Origin: Aricia agestis
Taxonomy: Eukaryota; Arthropoda; Insecta; Lepidoptera; Lycaenidae
Assembly (NCBI RefSeq): GCF_905147365.1
Contig: NC_056420.1
Location: 444,001-508,000, forward strand
DNA: 64,000 nt
Direction: 5' to 3'
The translations under genes and the position numbers were made by a program. Under the pieces are notes generated by a model. That model was not told the DNA's origin. It did not search any database and worked only from the letters and a program-made list of their open reading frames with translations. Positions 44,924 to 56,902 of the stretch are shown here, in pieces; the stretch's first letter is position 1, and each line of letters opens with the position of its first letter.

Positions 44924-45460
44924 TTAATTAAACGACAAGGAAACTTTCTTTGCAACCGGGGGAATACTAGTGAAGTGCAAATATAGTTCAAGCTTGCGGT
45001 AGGTTCTATCGTACCCGCAACTCTGCCTTATGCGATGAGTGGAGCACCCCATATGGGGTTTTAGTGTGTAGACTACAGGAGTCCCACATACCCCGGCCGA
45101 TATCCCCAATTTAATAATAATAATAATAGCTCCCACACCGGTTTCGGTGACGGTGGCCGGTTTCATTGAAACCAGGCCAGCTACGCAGGAGTAATTTTAT
45201 AGTGCCCGAGGGTGTGCGCAGTACACAAGAGCACTCTCTATTCCTTTACTCTCATAACCCAGTGGGACGGAAGACCGATACGACCGGCGAGAGATCAGGC
45301 GCAGGACCGAATTTTTACATGCCCATCCGACGCATGGATCATCTTACTTGTCATACAATCAGGTGATCAGCCTGCATTGTCCTAACCAAACTTGGAAATA
45401 ACATGTTTTCAACGTGGGAATCGAACCCACGTCCTCCGAGTCAAGAGCCGCGCTCCGAGC
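44924..45460 (-). repeat. tRNA-like SINE-type repeat (family C) with composite tail
   Basis: On the minus strand it opens near GGCTCTTGACTCGGAGGACG with a B-box-like GGGTTCGATTCCCACG (45412-45428), then ACAATGCAGGCTGATCACCT, CTGGTTTCAATGAAACCGGC, GAAACCGGTGTGGGAGC and an (ATT)n run at about 45114-45128. Sequence after the run (TGCTCCACTCATCGCATAAG) may belong to another repeat. The A box end is truncated. The frames on both strands are not genes. Confidence 0.65.
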
Positions 45461-45494
45461 AAAAAAAAGGTATAAATAGTAATAATATAATAAG

Positions 45495-45658
45495 CTCTTC
45501 AAGCCCAAACTGCTGAACCGATTTTGCTGAAATTTGGTATGGAGATACTTTAGTCTCATAGGGACTCAAGGACATAGAATACTTTTTATCCTGGAAAAAT
45601 GTACGATCCTTGTGCGATTAACTAATTTTCGAGCAACAGAGTGGCTGGCGGTGTCTAG
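45495..45658 (+). mobile_element. Helitron-like element, 5' end lost
   Basis: CTGCTGAACCGATTTTGCTG, AATTTGGTATGGAGATAC and ATACTTTTTATCCTGGAAAA followed by GGCGGTGTCTAG|T. The conserved ACTAATATTATAAATGCG start is missing. Confidence 0.75.
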
Positions 45659-48600
45659 TACTTTTATATTCTTTTGATATAAATATAGCCGTGTGTTTTT
45701 ACAGGAAGTCAAAAATAAAGATTTAAATACTTCGGACTTGAATGATGTTCATTTCGATGAACATTATTCAATACCTTTTCTAAGAAAACGTAAAATTATG
45801 TTGATAACCATTTCTGATGAAACACTCAATACACTTTGATCTTTTATTGGAGAGCTGTTATACTATTTTAGGAACTTTGAGCCATTTTGTTATAATAATA
45901 CACAAATAAATGTAATATTACATTGAACAAAACCGCTTTCAAAACACAATAAAAAGCCAAGAGATAAAAAAGATTGAAATTGGGAAGTATCATTGAATGC
46001 ATTCACCTCACTCGGGTAAATGTAACATTGTTTCAGAAGTATAAATCGAGGGTACGTTACGACGACATTACATATTAAACTTAAGCGGGTTAGAGCGCTT
46101 TCATACCTACCACGGTGCATGGTTAACACAAAAAGACTTTCAAGCAATGATTTCTCTGGTGGCTCAAACATTTTGCTGGTATTTTTAAGTTTAGATACTT
46201 TAGTATAATGAAATAAACTAGTTGTTTTAAATAAGTAACATGGACATACGTTTTATTTGTAAAAGCTCATAAATTATTTTATTAATATCAAGTGAAGACA
46301 TAATGCAAATCATGTCCTCTGCTCCATGCCACTCTACATTTATGTTGGAACGAGAAATTATAAAGCAATTAAACACAATATTATTGTGAGGACTCCGAAA
46401 CGACATCAGGTAACGCACCGCAACCGCGTTTTGTGGTGTGAAGGGCCAGAATCACGGTGGCGCTTTATACCGGGAGGTGCAGGCTTTAGAGGGAATATTT
46501 AAACTTGATTCCGAATGAGGAATTGTTCCGCGAGTGCGATGTATTATGTATGTTTCTTTAAATGAATGGCGGTTACCTTCTTAGTAAGAGCTGCTAGGGA
46601 GGTGAATTATCGTTAATCGATAAAATTATAAGGCTTTTGTTTAATACGATTCAAGACTTTAAAATATTCACAGATGTTCCTATTTTCCCGTGGTGATACT
46701 GTGTGTTGATTTTGGTAAATTTTGACGCAGGTATTAAGTAGCTGTGAACATACAAGTCACAATGCTTTTTATCGCAATACATTAAAGAAAGATTAACTAA
46801 GAACTTATGTGAGATTTTAATTTTCCCCACCTAGTCACGAAAAACAGATTGTCAAGTACGAAATTAATCACCTTTGATAAAATTAAATTATTAGTTAATA
46901 TAAAGAAGGAAGATACTATTCTATTGATCTATGCTTTCAATTAAAGTTTTTACAATTCGGCCGGTATAATCTCGTTGGCTTAAAAGATCCTTTGTTCTTT
47001 CACCCTTGTCATCGCTAAACTTGGCGTACACAAATCTGAAGAGTCGATAACAAATTGGCAAAGTTGGAGCCAGCAATCAGAAACCTGCTCGACGTGCCAA
47101 AAGTCTTAACAGGTGTTACCCGGTAAACACGGACAAACAAATTATCCAATTCGTATTAAGCACGTCGATAGAATATTACGATCATTTGATACGAGATTCT
47201 CGTGACTTTGAGTAAAAGTAATTGATAATAAATAATAATGTTTATTTGTAATTTTTTATTTTTCTTCTATATTAAATGTTTTAGGGGTTGTAATTACAAT
47301 GTTCTTAAAAATTCATGCCACAGATTTATTTACGGTCTTAATAAATTTTTGTTAATATTAAGCCGTGTGATTTGGAAATTACATATTAAATGTATACTAG
47401 TCATACACGTGCTTAGGAGAATAGTTAGTGGTCAGTACGATATTTATCGACAGCCGATATCCGACAAAAATAGTCTAAATACAAACCTATTAATAACTTC
47501 TAAATTATTAATAGTTTTTCTCCATTCTTATCGTCACTGACTTACATTACGTCGATAGGTCAACGCAATAAAAATAATATATCGGAGACACGAGATCCGC
47601 GACAAAAAATAACAAAACTATATCCGGGCGCTATCGGTCGACCTCACTAATCCTATAAACTCCCGAGCATTAAGAAATCTCACAAAAACGCGCACAAATA
47701 CACAAGTTGCCAAAATCTTATACGAGCGAGCGCTTCCATCGGCATTCGGGGGAAATCGATCGGAACGAATCGGTAGGCGTCGAGGGAGTGCCGAGACAGC
47801 GGAATATACTCCGTATCATCCCGCCAACGGGTTACCCGACAAATGTACACGCATTTGTAGCGGTGACAGCTCATCGGTTTATCGATATCGACACCTAATT
47901 GGTACATCACTATAATGATGAATTGAGATGGTGTTCTTTTCTTTTTGTGAGAAAAGAATGAAAAGTCTTCCTTTTATTAAAATTCTACGAAATATTATTT
48001 TTATATGGTTTCTACATTAATCTGTGTAATTAAAAACGCAAAGAAAATGTACCTACCAAACTTTAGTACCGAATTAAAATTTTGTATTTAAATAAGTTTA
48101 CCATTATAAAGGTGAATGATGATTTTCGTCAAGAGATCGAGCAGTTTTTAATCAAGGTAAATATGATGAGAAAAGCACAGCCTACCGGTTTCTAAAGATA
48201 TGAAAAAGAAGATTTTTTTCATAATTTTATTTAACAAAAATATCATCAATCGAACGAGCCGTCAAAAGAAGTTACGGTTCATATCTGGCTCGGAACCTCC
48301 GCGCCGCCGCCCGTTATTGCAACCTAAATCCTAATAATTCTGATTAATGTTCTTTCGTTTTCAATTTTGTCGAAACTTGTAAAGTTATCAAAACATAATT
48401 CGAGTTTAAACATAAACTCGCCGTACTCGCCATTATTTTGCGCAACTTCGGATTTTAATGAAAAACCGAGAATTCACCGGTGCTAATTTAAAGTTAAATA
48501 TTTTAGAGTTAAAATGCTAAGCTAGGGCTCTACGTCGGACGCGCGGCGCCGGCCGACAGGAACGGACGGGTCCACATGCGAGCGTTGGAATTTTTTACGT

Positions 48601-51600
48601 ACCCTCCGATTTCCTTGGAATAAAAGTCGCTCCCTGAATTCGAATGCACTCGGACAGTGCTATATTGCCTCGACTCTCGACGGAAAAATCTATAGCGATC
48701 TAAATAAATAGAGCTCGCCTCAACTCCGACGATAATAAATCAGGGTCGCTCGGATTGAATTCTGATGTGTCCAATAAAATAAAATTAGACGTAAAAGAAA
48801 TACTGGAAGATGTAATGATGGAGTGAAATAACAGACGTCGATGCATAATACATGGTACGGCAAACAAAGGAATCACGAGTAAAATCTTTGATATTCCCGC
48901 TAGAGATAACACGAGCAAAGGAAACTTCCCATATATTCTTATTGCTAAATCAACACACGTATTGAAATTCGCGCTGCGCCGAGCTGCAGCGTGTAACAAT
49001 TTAGATACATATCGTGCCGCTAGTGTACCTACTACAGTACTCCACACTGAATGTCATCAGCTAAGCGAACGCGAAGCAAAAAGGTTAGCTAAAATATCGT
49101 AGTTGTTCTATCAGAACTCCCCAGGGAATTGTAACCAGTAGCTGAAGAACCTAACCAGGATTAATTGAAGTCCCGGACAGGACATAATAATCGTCCTATA
49201 CCGAAACAAATTACGGTTCCTGAGCGATAAATGATTTTATGTGCTAATTGAGTTAGAGGCAACACATAATCCACTCTTTATTAAATTAATTTTAAATTAT
49301 TATAAGAAAATGCTTATAGACAACATTAATATTATGATGGTTGTGAGGACCACTCGTGACCTGGAATCGAATTAGCACATTGTCCTGCTGTATCGTCATT
49401 TAGAATTATGTTTATGGTATAACAAAATACACAGTATACATTTCTGGAAACGAGTAACCTATTTTGGCAGCGCCTTATTAATCGATCATTTCAAGTCACG
49501 TACCGGATACATCACAACCGAGCAAAGGGTTGTCGGCGAACGCCCGCGCTCGGCTCAGCGATCCTCCGTTGATTCAACCTTTCGCCTATAACTTAATTTG
49601 ACAGCTGTCAAATCAGTTGAAGTAATATCGAGCGAGTTTATTTATTCCCGACAGCTCGCACTCTAAATTTATTATTCGGCGAAGCCATAAGTTTGGTGAT
49701 GTGACAAAAATATATTAGGATATTGCATGGTGTCGCTCCTCCATAAATATATTACGTGTTTGTTCGCCGCGAACGCGAATAAATCTCCTATTTTATACTC
49801 GACTTCTATGGGATCGAGATTGTTTTCCTACTTTGTTCTTTTCACTGAGCACGGTATGAAATGTTTGCGTCTCGAATTCAATAGATCGTTGCCGGAGTTT
49901 AGCCCTATTCAATGTGGGCCTACGAATTAGTTTTTCTGGCGTCGTATCAATACTCGTTTGGTAAGTTGACTGATTAAGAACAAAACTTAGGTCCTCGATC
50001 TTGTCGGCTCGCATGACGTTATCTACGAACAAAGCGATTCTAGCTCGTACGGAAGTTAATACTTAGCATGCATGAGGTAGTAATCCCCGAGACATAATAA
50101 GTTAACGGGTTTCATGTCAGGTGGAGCGATCGAGGATTCTTCAAATACGTTTATAGCTCGTCGGTTGAACGAGTTTATATTTTATTTCCAACTTTGTAGG
50201 GTTGAAATTTAATCAACCGGGAACAATCCACTTTCAAAGCAGTTTCTTTCGATAAATACCTTTGCATTTCTTATACCGAAACTCCTTAAATATCAATAAA
50301 CGTCGAATTGACCTTTGAAAGTTAAATATGAGAAAACCCCTCATAAATATTTGCCTCTTTTCGTCCTGAATTTCTCAGAAAACGTTCTCGAGTGGCCAAA
50401 CAAAAAGGTCTATAAAAAGGCCTACAGATTAGATTTTAGAAAAATATTACTTATTGTCTGATATTATAATGGCTAGTTTCCTAAGAAACTTGTGATGCTC
50501 AAGAGAGACATGTCAGAAGACAAAATAAAGGATGATGAGAAGAAGGAACCAATAAAATAAAAACGTTGACATTTATTAAGACTCGAAAAATATAACAGTC
50601 TCACGGTGTGATATGCAACATCGACAAAATATTTTATTACATTTCAAGATAATAGCTCGAAATGAAAAGTTTAACCGAGTATGGAAAAAATTTAAATCTA
50701 AACACGATCAAATAAATCGTTTTGTTTTAGTTTCTTACGAAAACAAAATTAGTATCAGCGATCAAAGGCAGGTAAATAGGGCGAACAAAATATAAACTAC
50801 TCCTGCGGGACTTCAAAGGACCGCCATTAATGTTGCGAATACCTCCGAACATGGAACGTTCAATGAAATTGACTCGTCTGACGGAATCCGAGCGCTTCGA
50901 CTGATAAAAGGTAAATATCATTTATTTCTTCCTCAGCCTCGTATACTTTCGATAACATTGCAAACATTAGTCTCCACTTTTGTGAAACTGAAATCACTTG
51001 ACGTATATTCGTTTTTTATGAATAATTCAATTTTTTTTTTAATGTCTACTGTAGTTTGCTTCAACGCTTCTGCTGTTTTTAATAATGCGAGAATTTTTTC
51101 AAGATAATAACTACGAAGCTCGAATTCTTAAAAAACTTGAATTCTGCTTCTAAATTTTGAACTAATTTCTTCCTGGAATTATTCTTTCTCCATCACAATG
51201 GAACTTAAAGTAATGAGTCTTACAAACAAACACAAGTTCTATTAGTTTGATGTAGGCCAGGCTTTATTCTGTCTGAAATGGAGCACTAACTGTAATGAGT
51301 TCTACCTGCGTTCACCGGATTCATTTAATAAATGCACCTAATTTATATTTTAATGTCGGCAGCACATTTTAATGTAATTGGCGAGGTGTATTAATGTTAC
51401 CTAGCAGATGTTACTTCAGCAGTCCAATAATCAGAAAATTGTTGTAAATTTTCAGGAATTGTGTTAAAATGTGCCATTTAATAAAGTGCATTAGCCTTTC
51501 CAGAATCTATTTTGCAATTACTGTGCTTATAACTTCGTTGACACATATTCGTTTATAGGTAAAAACCATATTTTTAGCATTAATAACTATTTATTCGTCA

Positions 51601-52377
51601 TCTTCCTAGAATTTAAATATCATAAAATCAGGTCAGCGGCTCAAGCATAAAGGTTTTTTTAATGACCATTGCACACTTAAACTGCTGAAACAAAATTTCT
51701 ATGATTTTAAAAGTCAAAGACTGTCATTTTCTTCTATTTGTTGATTTTAAATTTCTCCAGCTATGTAACGTCAACCAAACTTATATACCTCTTAGCAATG
51801 CACTTTAATATTATGAACAAAAAGTCAATAAGTTTGTGTTAAAAGCATCGCTTCAGGAATACTATAAATATTTCAATTATCTTAAGGGCACTTGTTGCAA
51901 TTATTCTACAAAGAATAGTCTCTTTAACGTTCTGAGTACAATCATTACTTCAAAGAAACGATTCTTATTTCTGAGCACAATAATGATCACTCCATCGTCA
52001 CTGATCGGCAACAATGCATCGGAAATTGTTCTTCTCACTTCGTTCAAAATGGGCCGCCAATTTATGTGTAAAAGGAATTGCGTTAGAGTGTCCCTCGTAC
52101 GCATCATTACACCGGGTGTGGCCCTACATTAAAAGCTTTTAACCGTTACGACGTAATAGGCCTGTAGTAGACCCTAACTCACACTGACTTAGGTAAGGGC
52201 TTTAATTTATGTAGCGTGGAATTAGCTACGTACTCGTATTTGAGACTACTCGAAGACTGCTTAAAACTTAGTTACTCTTTAAGACACGGATCACATCCAC
52301 GAGAGGATCGTATTACACAACGTCTACAGTCTTCAAGATAAGTTTTCTTAATTCAGCCGTGCATAAGTATTATGTGT
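45659..52377. other. 6.7-kb stretch without recognised repeats or genes
   Basis: Apart from simple AT-rich tracts no SINE, Helitron or TIR ends are visible. About 47690-47900 is open on both strands with moderate GC, 48530-48590 is GC-rich (GGACGCGCGGCGCCGGCC), and frames at 48700-49047 and 51836-52132 have no domain I recognise. This looks like the least repeat-invaded DNA here and may contain regulatory elements or undetected small exons. Confidence 0.35.
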
Positions 52378-52684
52378 GTTTTTTTATTAAATAAGGGGAC
52401 AAACGAGCAAACGAGTCACCTGATGGAAAGCAACTTCCGTCGCCCATGGACACTCGCAACATCAGAAGAGCTGCAGGTGCGTTGCCGGCCTTTTAAGAAG
52501 GAATAGTGGAGGTTAAGGAAGGGAATAGGAAAGGGAAGGGAATAGGATAGGGGATTGGGCCTCAAGTAAACTCATTCACTCGGCGAAACACAGCGCAAGC
52601 GCTGTTTCACGCCGGTTTTCAGTGAGCCCGTGGTATTTCTCTGGTCAAGCCGGCCCATTCGTGCGAAAGCATGGCTCTACCACG
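52378..52684 (-). repeat. SINE family A, full length
   Basis: T-run, AAATAAGGGGACAAACGAGC, CACCTGATGGAAAGCAACTT, a shortened purine tract, AACACAGCGCAAGCGCTG and the head ending CATGGCTCTACCACG. The purine tract is the shortest among the full copies. Confidence 0.9.
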
Positions 52685-52800
52685 TGGGGTGAGAGGGGAG
52701 GCATTCGCATTTTCCCAGTTGGCTTTCTCATAATATTTTGTTTTTAATTTTTACCTCACCTTCAATACTATTGTGTTGTGAATTTGTGACATACTCATAG

Positions 52801-52820
52801 CCCCCCCCCCCCCCCCCCCC
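52801..52820. repeat. Poly-C run of 20
   Basis: Twenty uninterrupted C between ACTCATAG and TCAAGACTATGG, followed by a second C-run (GCGCCCCCCTATT). Long C homopolymers are rare in such AT-rich DNA and are prone to sequencing length error. Confidence 0.9.
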
Positions 52821-54228
52821 TCAAGACTATGGCGCCCCCCTATTTAGAATCCTAGCTACGCCCATGGCCTACGCGCTAGTTAAGGTCTTATATTATGTAT
52901 AAGGTCCATATATTAGACCTGAGTTCCATGAGCTATATTAGATTGGTAGGTCCAGAAGCTATATTATACAAGTTTCTATATTCGCTCGTGCATTAATCGA
53001 ACTGCACTTATGTACTCGTAGTACGTTTGATATGTATTTGCCCATAGTGTATGCCCCAAAAAAGTAGCCTATTTCCTTCCCCTAGATATTTTGTCCTTTA
53101 CAACAAAATTGTATAGTTTCCGAGCATATCTGGTAACGAACCTTTCCTCTTTACAATATTGGAACAGAACGTTTTTATGTAATAAACTATCACAAAGTTA
53201 CAAGACAAACAGTGTTATGAAATCCCAAAAATCAATCGCACTTGAGTTTGGCCGGGCGCCGGGACTCAGCACTGATAGACCTGTGTTTAAACACCCTGAA
53301 ACTTTGATTATGTTTGGGGATGGCTAAGGGACTTACGCAGGGCTGTCACTTTTGCATTTTTACCATATTATTTTGATTCTTTGTTTGTTTCTTGTAAAAT
53401 CACTTAATTTTTCTCGACATTATGAAAGAGCTAGTATGGCTTTGAATTCCAATATATAGAATTAGTTTGAGCCACACTGATTAACTTTTAAAAAAATCAA
53501 ACAGTACAAGAATAGTAGCTAAGTTTGCAGTAACCATTTTTATGTGATAATAAATTATTATTAGATAAATAATTCATGAAATAATTTTAATATTCACAAA
53601 TAAACATCGATGTTAAAATGAGACGTTTATTATATTTAAAACATTATTATTATGATGTTTATCATATTAAAATAGAAACTGGGAAATAGCCACCATAATG
53701 AGTATTAAATCTTTCAGTAATTAAAGATAATACTTACCTAAAGGGATCCGGCGTAATGTACTTAAGGAAACTCTGTTGTAGATAATTTTCTTAACTAACT
53801 TCAGAAGTTTAAATCTAATTTCGCTTTTCATTTTCACGTAAATCTCATTAAGATTCAAAGCAGGTGTGTACTTGTACAGCGTTTGGACCTTATTTAAATT
53901 AGCAGCAATTCTTTTCGCTATTTTGTGTAGGTATTTGCTTAATTTATTTGACATTTCACCAAATCTTCTTTTGAAGTGGTCTTATTTCATTGTTCACCAA
54001 ATTTTCCTTGGATAATTATAGGAAATAAGATAATAATATTAAAATTCTGAATACTGTAATTTAAAATGGGTTTCCAATTAAGCTTTAATTGTTCGTCATT
54101 TACATGTAATTATTATTAATAACACTTACATTAAATCATCATAGTACTTACTAGAAATACCATCCAAATTATAAAAAAAATATAATTTGAAAATATCTAT
54201 ACATAATATAATAAACATGACGAATCTA
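52821..54228. other. Non-coding, no feature seen
   Basis: AT-rich. The 77-codon minus frame at 53721-53954 and the 78-codon plus frame at 53091-53327 show no recognised domain. Confidence 0.35.
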
Positions 54229-54266
54229 TAAGGGTTCCGTTTTTTGCCATTTGGCTACGGAACCCT
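54229..54266. repeat. Short hairpin, AGGGTTCCG arms
   Basis: AGGGTTCCG and CGGAACCCT pair around TTTTTTGCCATTTGGCTA. TTTTAGGGTTCCGT recurs at 61767-61780, so it is likely the end of a dispersed element. Confidence 0.6.
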
Positions 54267-54334
54267 AAAAAGTCGCTTTTTTCCCTCATGTCCCTTTATT
54301 CCCTTTAATTTTTAAAACTACGCTACGGATATTG

Positions 54335-54585
54335 ATGATTCTTTCAGTGCTAGATAGCCCATTTATTAAGGAAGGCTATAGGCTATATTTTATCATGCTA
54401 AGACTAATAGGAGAATGTGGAAAAAACGGTGGAAATTATTTGAAAGGGCTTATCTCCACGAACTACTGGAACAATTTTTATGTTATTTGGCGCAGTAAAG
54501 AAAAAGACCACGTGAAGGATCATAGGCTATATTTTTTCAGTGGCTATATATTTTATACCCGTGCGACGCCGGGGCGGGTTGCTAG
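54335..54585 (+). mobile_element. Helitron-like element (second family)
   Basis: AAGGCTATAGGCTATATTTT, CTAAGACTAATAGGAG and AAAAACGGTGGAAATTATTT, ending GGCGGGTTGCTAG|T. The same motifs occur in the array at 57834-58371. Confidence 0.65.
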
Positions 54586-55117
54586 TTATTATTATTATAT
54601 TTCTACATTGAAGCCTAAAAATTAAAATACAATTTATATTTAAGTACATTAATCTATTACCAGACAAATCAGAGACAGCCCTGATATTCGTGATATGGGA
54701 TAGCGTGACGTGTGCGTATGACAATAAGGTTAATATCGGCGTATCACGTCCGAGTATAGTTTTTCGATTACCACCCGTTTACTTTTGAGATTTGTATTTA
54801 ATGGTACGGGTATTGTTTGTATAAGTATTAATGGTTTCGGGACTGTTTGGCCCAACTTAAGCTACTTTATTCGCTCTATAACGATTATGTTCCCCATTCT
54901 ATTTTTTCTAAAAATATATATCTTTAATGCGGATAATCTTTTAATGGGTTTGGCGGATCGTAATTTTGTTGGCGAACCTAGCTTTTGAAAGAAAATATTT
55001 CATCGTACAAGTATGGTGTTATGTAGACTGATGAAATTCCCTTTCGTGTTCTCTATATCTTGTAAGGTTCATCGTCTTATCCAGAAGGATAACGAAAGTT
55101 CTATTGTGGATATAAAA

Positions 55118-55277
55118 TAGAAATTGCTCTGTTCAGTTTCTGAATCTATCCTAGGTGCGATAGACCTTATTGACTGAATCCTCAGCGACCCTAGCACTAG
55201 GCGATGCTAGGGTCGATTCAGTCAATAAGGTCTATCGCACCTAGGATTGATTCAGAAACTGAACAGAGCAATTTCTA
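55118..55277. mobile_element. Hairpin MITE, about 80-base arms
   Basis: TAGAAATTGCTCTGTTCAGT at the left is mirrored by ACTGAACAGAGCAATTTCTA ending at 55277; near the loop GACCCTAGC pairs with GCTAGGGTC. The arms match almost without mismatch, suggesting a young or gene-converted hairpin. Confidence 0.9.
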
Positions 55278-55321
55278 ATTCTCATTGCTTTTTGTCGGTC
55301 GTGGTTAGCCGCGGTGAAAAT

Positions 55322-55485
55322 ATGCCCTAGTAGGCTAGTGCCAAGCGATTATCGTCAACGCTAACAAAATGTATGCGATTTGAAATAAGTCATCGCTTCG
55401 CTAGCGAATACTAATGTCAAATTCCATGCATTTTGTGGCGTTGGTGTTTACGATAATTGGTTGCCGCTTAATATCTAGGCCCTCA
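55322..55485. mobile_element. Degenerate TIR MITE
   Basis: CCCTAGTAGGCTAGTGCCAA with GCGATTATCGTCAACGC and AACAAAATGTATG is mirrored imperfectly by CATGCATTTTGTGGCGTTGG, TGTTTACGATAATTGG and ATATCTAGG. The mismatches indicate an older copy. Confidence 0.6.
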
Positions 55486-55497
55486 GAACGGTAGGTA

Positions 55498-55556
55498 CCT
55501 TGAGTTTATCTCCACAGTTTTGCTATACTTTCGCATTTCTACTGTGACCACGCTGG
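55498..55556. repeat. Arm of the 27.6-kb foldback family
   Basis: GAGTTTATCTCCACAGTTTT then CTATACTTTCGCATTTCTAC matches the right arm at 27812-27853. Only one arm is seen. Confidence 0.7.
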
Positions 55557-55747
55557 GGTCGCAGATGCTACTTTCTTCATAAGTGATATGAGTCTTGACT
55601 CTTGAGGCATAAAATTTATACTATCAAGGGAATGGAATCTACTGAATCCACGCTCTGCGGCAGACGCTGAAAACTGAAACATACAAGTTACTTCGGTACA
55701 GGTTACGAAAAACTTAAGACCAAAGCTTTTTATGAACTGTACCATAC

Positions 55748-55933
55748 TCATACTAAGATTATGAATTCGTAAGTGTCCGTCTGTTACCTCTTCACGCTTA
55801 ATCCGCTGAACCGATTTTGCTGAAATTTGGCATGGAGGTACTTTGAGTCCCGGGAAAGGACATCTAAGGATACTTTTTATCCTGAAAAATGTACGGTTCC
55901 CATGCGATAAACGTATTTGCGGGCGTTATCTAG
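55748..55933 (+). mobile_element. Short Helitron-like element
   Basis: TCATACTAAGATTATGAATT, GTCCGTCTGTTACCTCTTCA, CTGAAATTTGGCATGGAGG, AGTCCCGGGAAAGGACAT and GCGGGCGTTATCTAG|T. The order is complete, but the CGCAACGGAGTTGCG hairpin has been deleted. Confidence 0.8.
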
Positions 55934-56006
55934 TACTTATTTAAAGTCACTGATTCCAATGCTCTCATATGAAAATAGTAATATTTCTATTACGTTGCTT
56001 ACAGTT

Positions 56007-56122
56007 AGTGTCTAAACACATTATGCCGAATTTCCGCGGCCGAAATTCTGCATGCTTACGTCAGAAATGTCAAACGCATACAATATAACGCGACGGAATT
56101 TCGGCATGGTGTGTTTGGACAC
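56007..56122. mobile_element. Hairpin MITE (cluster member 1)
   Basis: GTGTCTAAACACATTATGCC then GAATTTCCG is mirrored by CGGAATTTCGGCATGGTGTG and TTTGGACAC. About 116 bases, non-coding. Confidence 0.75.
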
Positions 56123-56125
56123 TTC

Positions 56126-56424
56126 GGGTCAATTTATACTAGCGCAGAGTCGAAGCGAAGCGAAGCGAAGCGAAGCGAGTTCCCAAACACTGAACACAGA
56201 AAATTCAACCTTAACTCCAGAGCGTAACGCATATATTACTTCTGCGAGGCCAATCAGCGTTGGTCGGGCGCATCCACGCGAATTCATGCGGATGCGCGCG
56301 CCTTTTTAACTTTTTAGAAGTAATAAAGTGCGTTAACGCTTTGGAGTTAAGGTTGAATTTATTATATTCAGTTTTAATAATTCGCTTCGATGCGCTTCGA
56401 CTCTGCGCTAGTATAAATTGACCC
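56126..56424. mobile_element. TIR MITE with (GAAGC)n expansion (cluster member 2)
   Basis: GGGTCAATTTATACTAGCGC then AGAGTCGAAGCG is mirrored by GCGCTAGTATAAATTGACCC ending at 56424. TTCAACCTTAACTCC and GGAGTTAAGGTTGAA continue the pairing. In the left arm GAAGC is repeated about five times (56154-56179), while the right arm has one interrupted unit. Confidence 0.8.
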
Positions 56425-56902
56425 TTAGGCTATATTTATATTATGCGCCCGCCCGAACGCGCGGTTTGGCGGCTACACCGCAAGATAACAAGCAAAATAT
56501 ACTGCGTGAAATATTAATGGTTGTTTTCCCGCAGTAAAATGATTCGATCTCAGGAGTACAATAGATATTTTGTGAAGTTTATTTTTATTCAAATCATAAA
56601 ATATAAAATTCGGCCAGGTCGTAGCCGCTCGCGCCTATTATATCGGCATAAAGTCATTCAAAATATTTTTAATTTTTAAAAAATAACTTTCATGATTCGA
56701 TAGTACTACTAAAAGTGAATCGTTCTGCTGCGGAAAAACAACCACTTAAATGTCACGTTATATAATATGTTACTTTTATTTAAACATTTACACGTTATAT
56801 TTATTTAAATAGCGGTGCGGTCGCGCTCTCATTTACAAAATTTGCTTGTAATTTCGGTGAAATACGCCTAATCCGCCAAACCGAGCATTATGCGGAGCCT
56901 AA
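56425..56902. mobile_element. TIR MITE (cluster member 3)
   Basis: TTAGGCT at the left and AGCCTAA at the right begin inverted ends that include GCGCGGTTTGGCGGC against TCCGCCAAACCGAGC. The 478-bp body is non-coding and starts at the base after the previous element. Confidence 0.65.

Noticed and set aside
47680..47910. Overlapping frames on both strands
   Set aside because: Both strands open in moderate-GC DNA, with no domain on either.
48700..49047. 115-codon minus frame
   Set aside because: AT-rich with no recognisable motif; hydrophobic stretches are not enough to call a gene.
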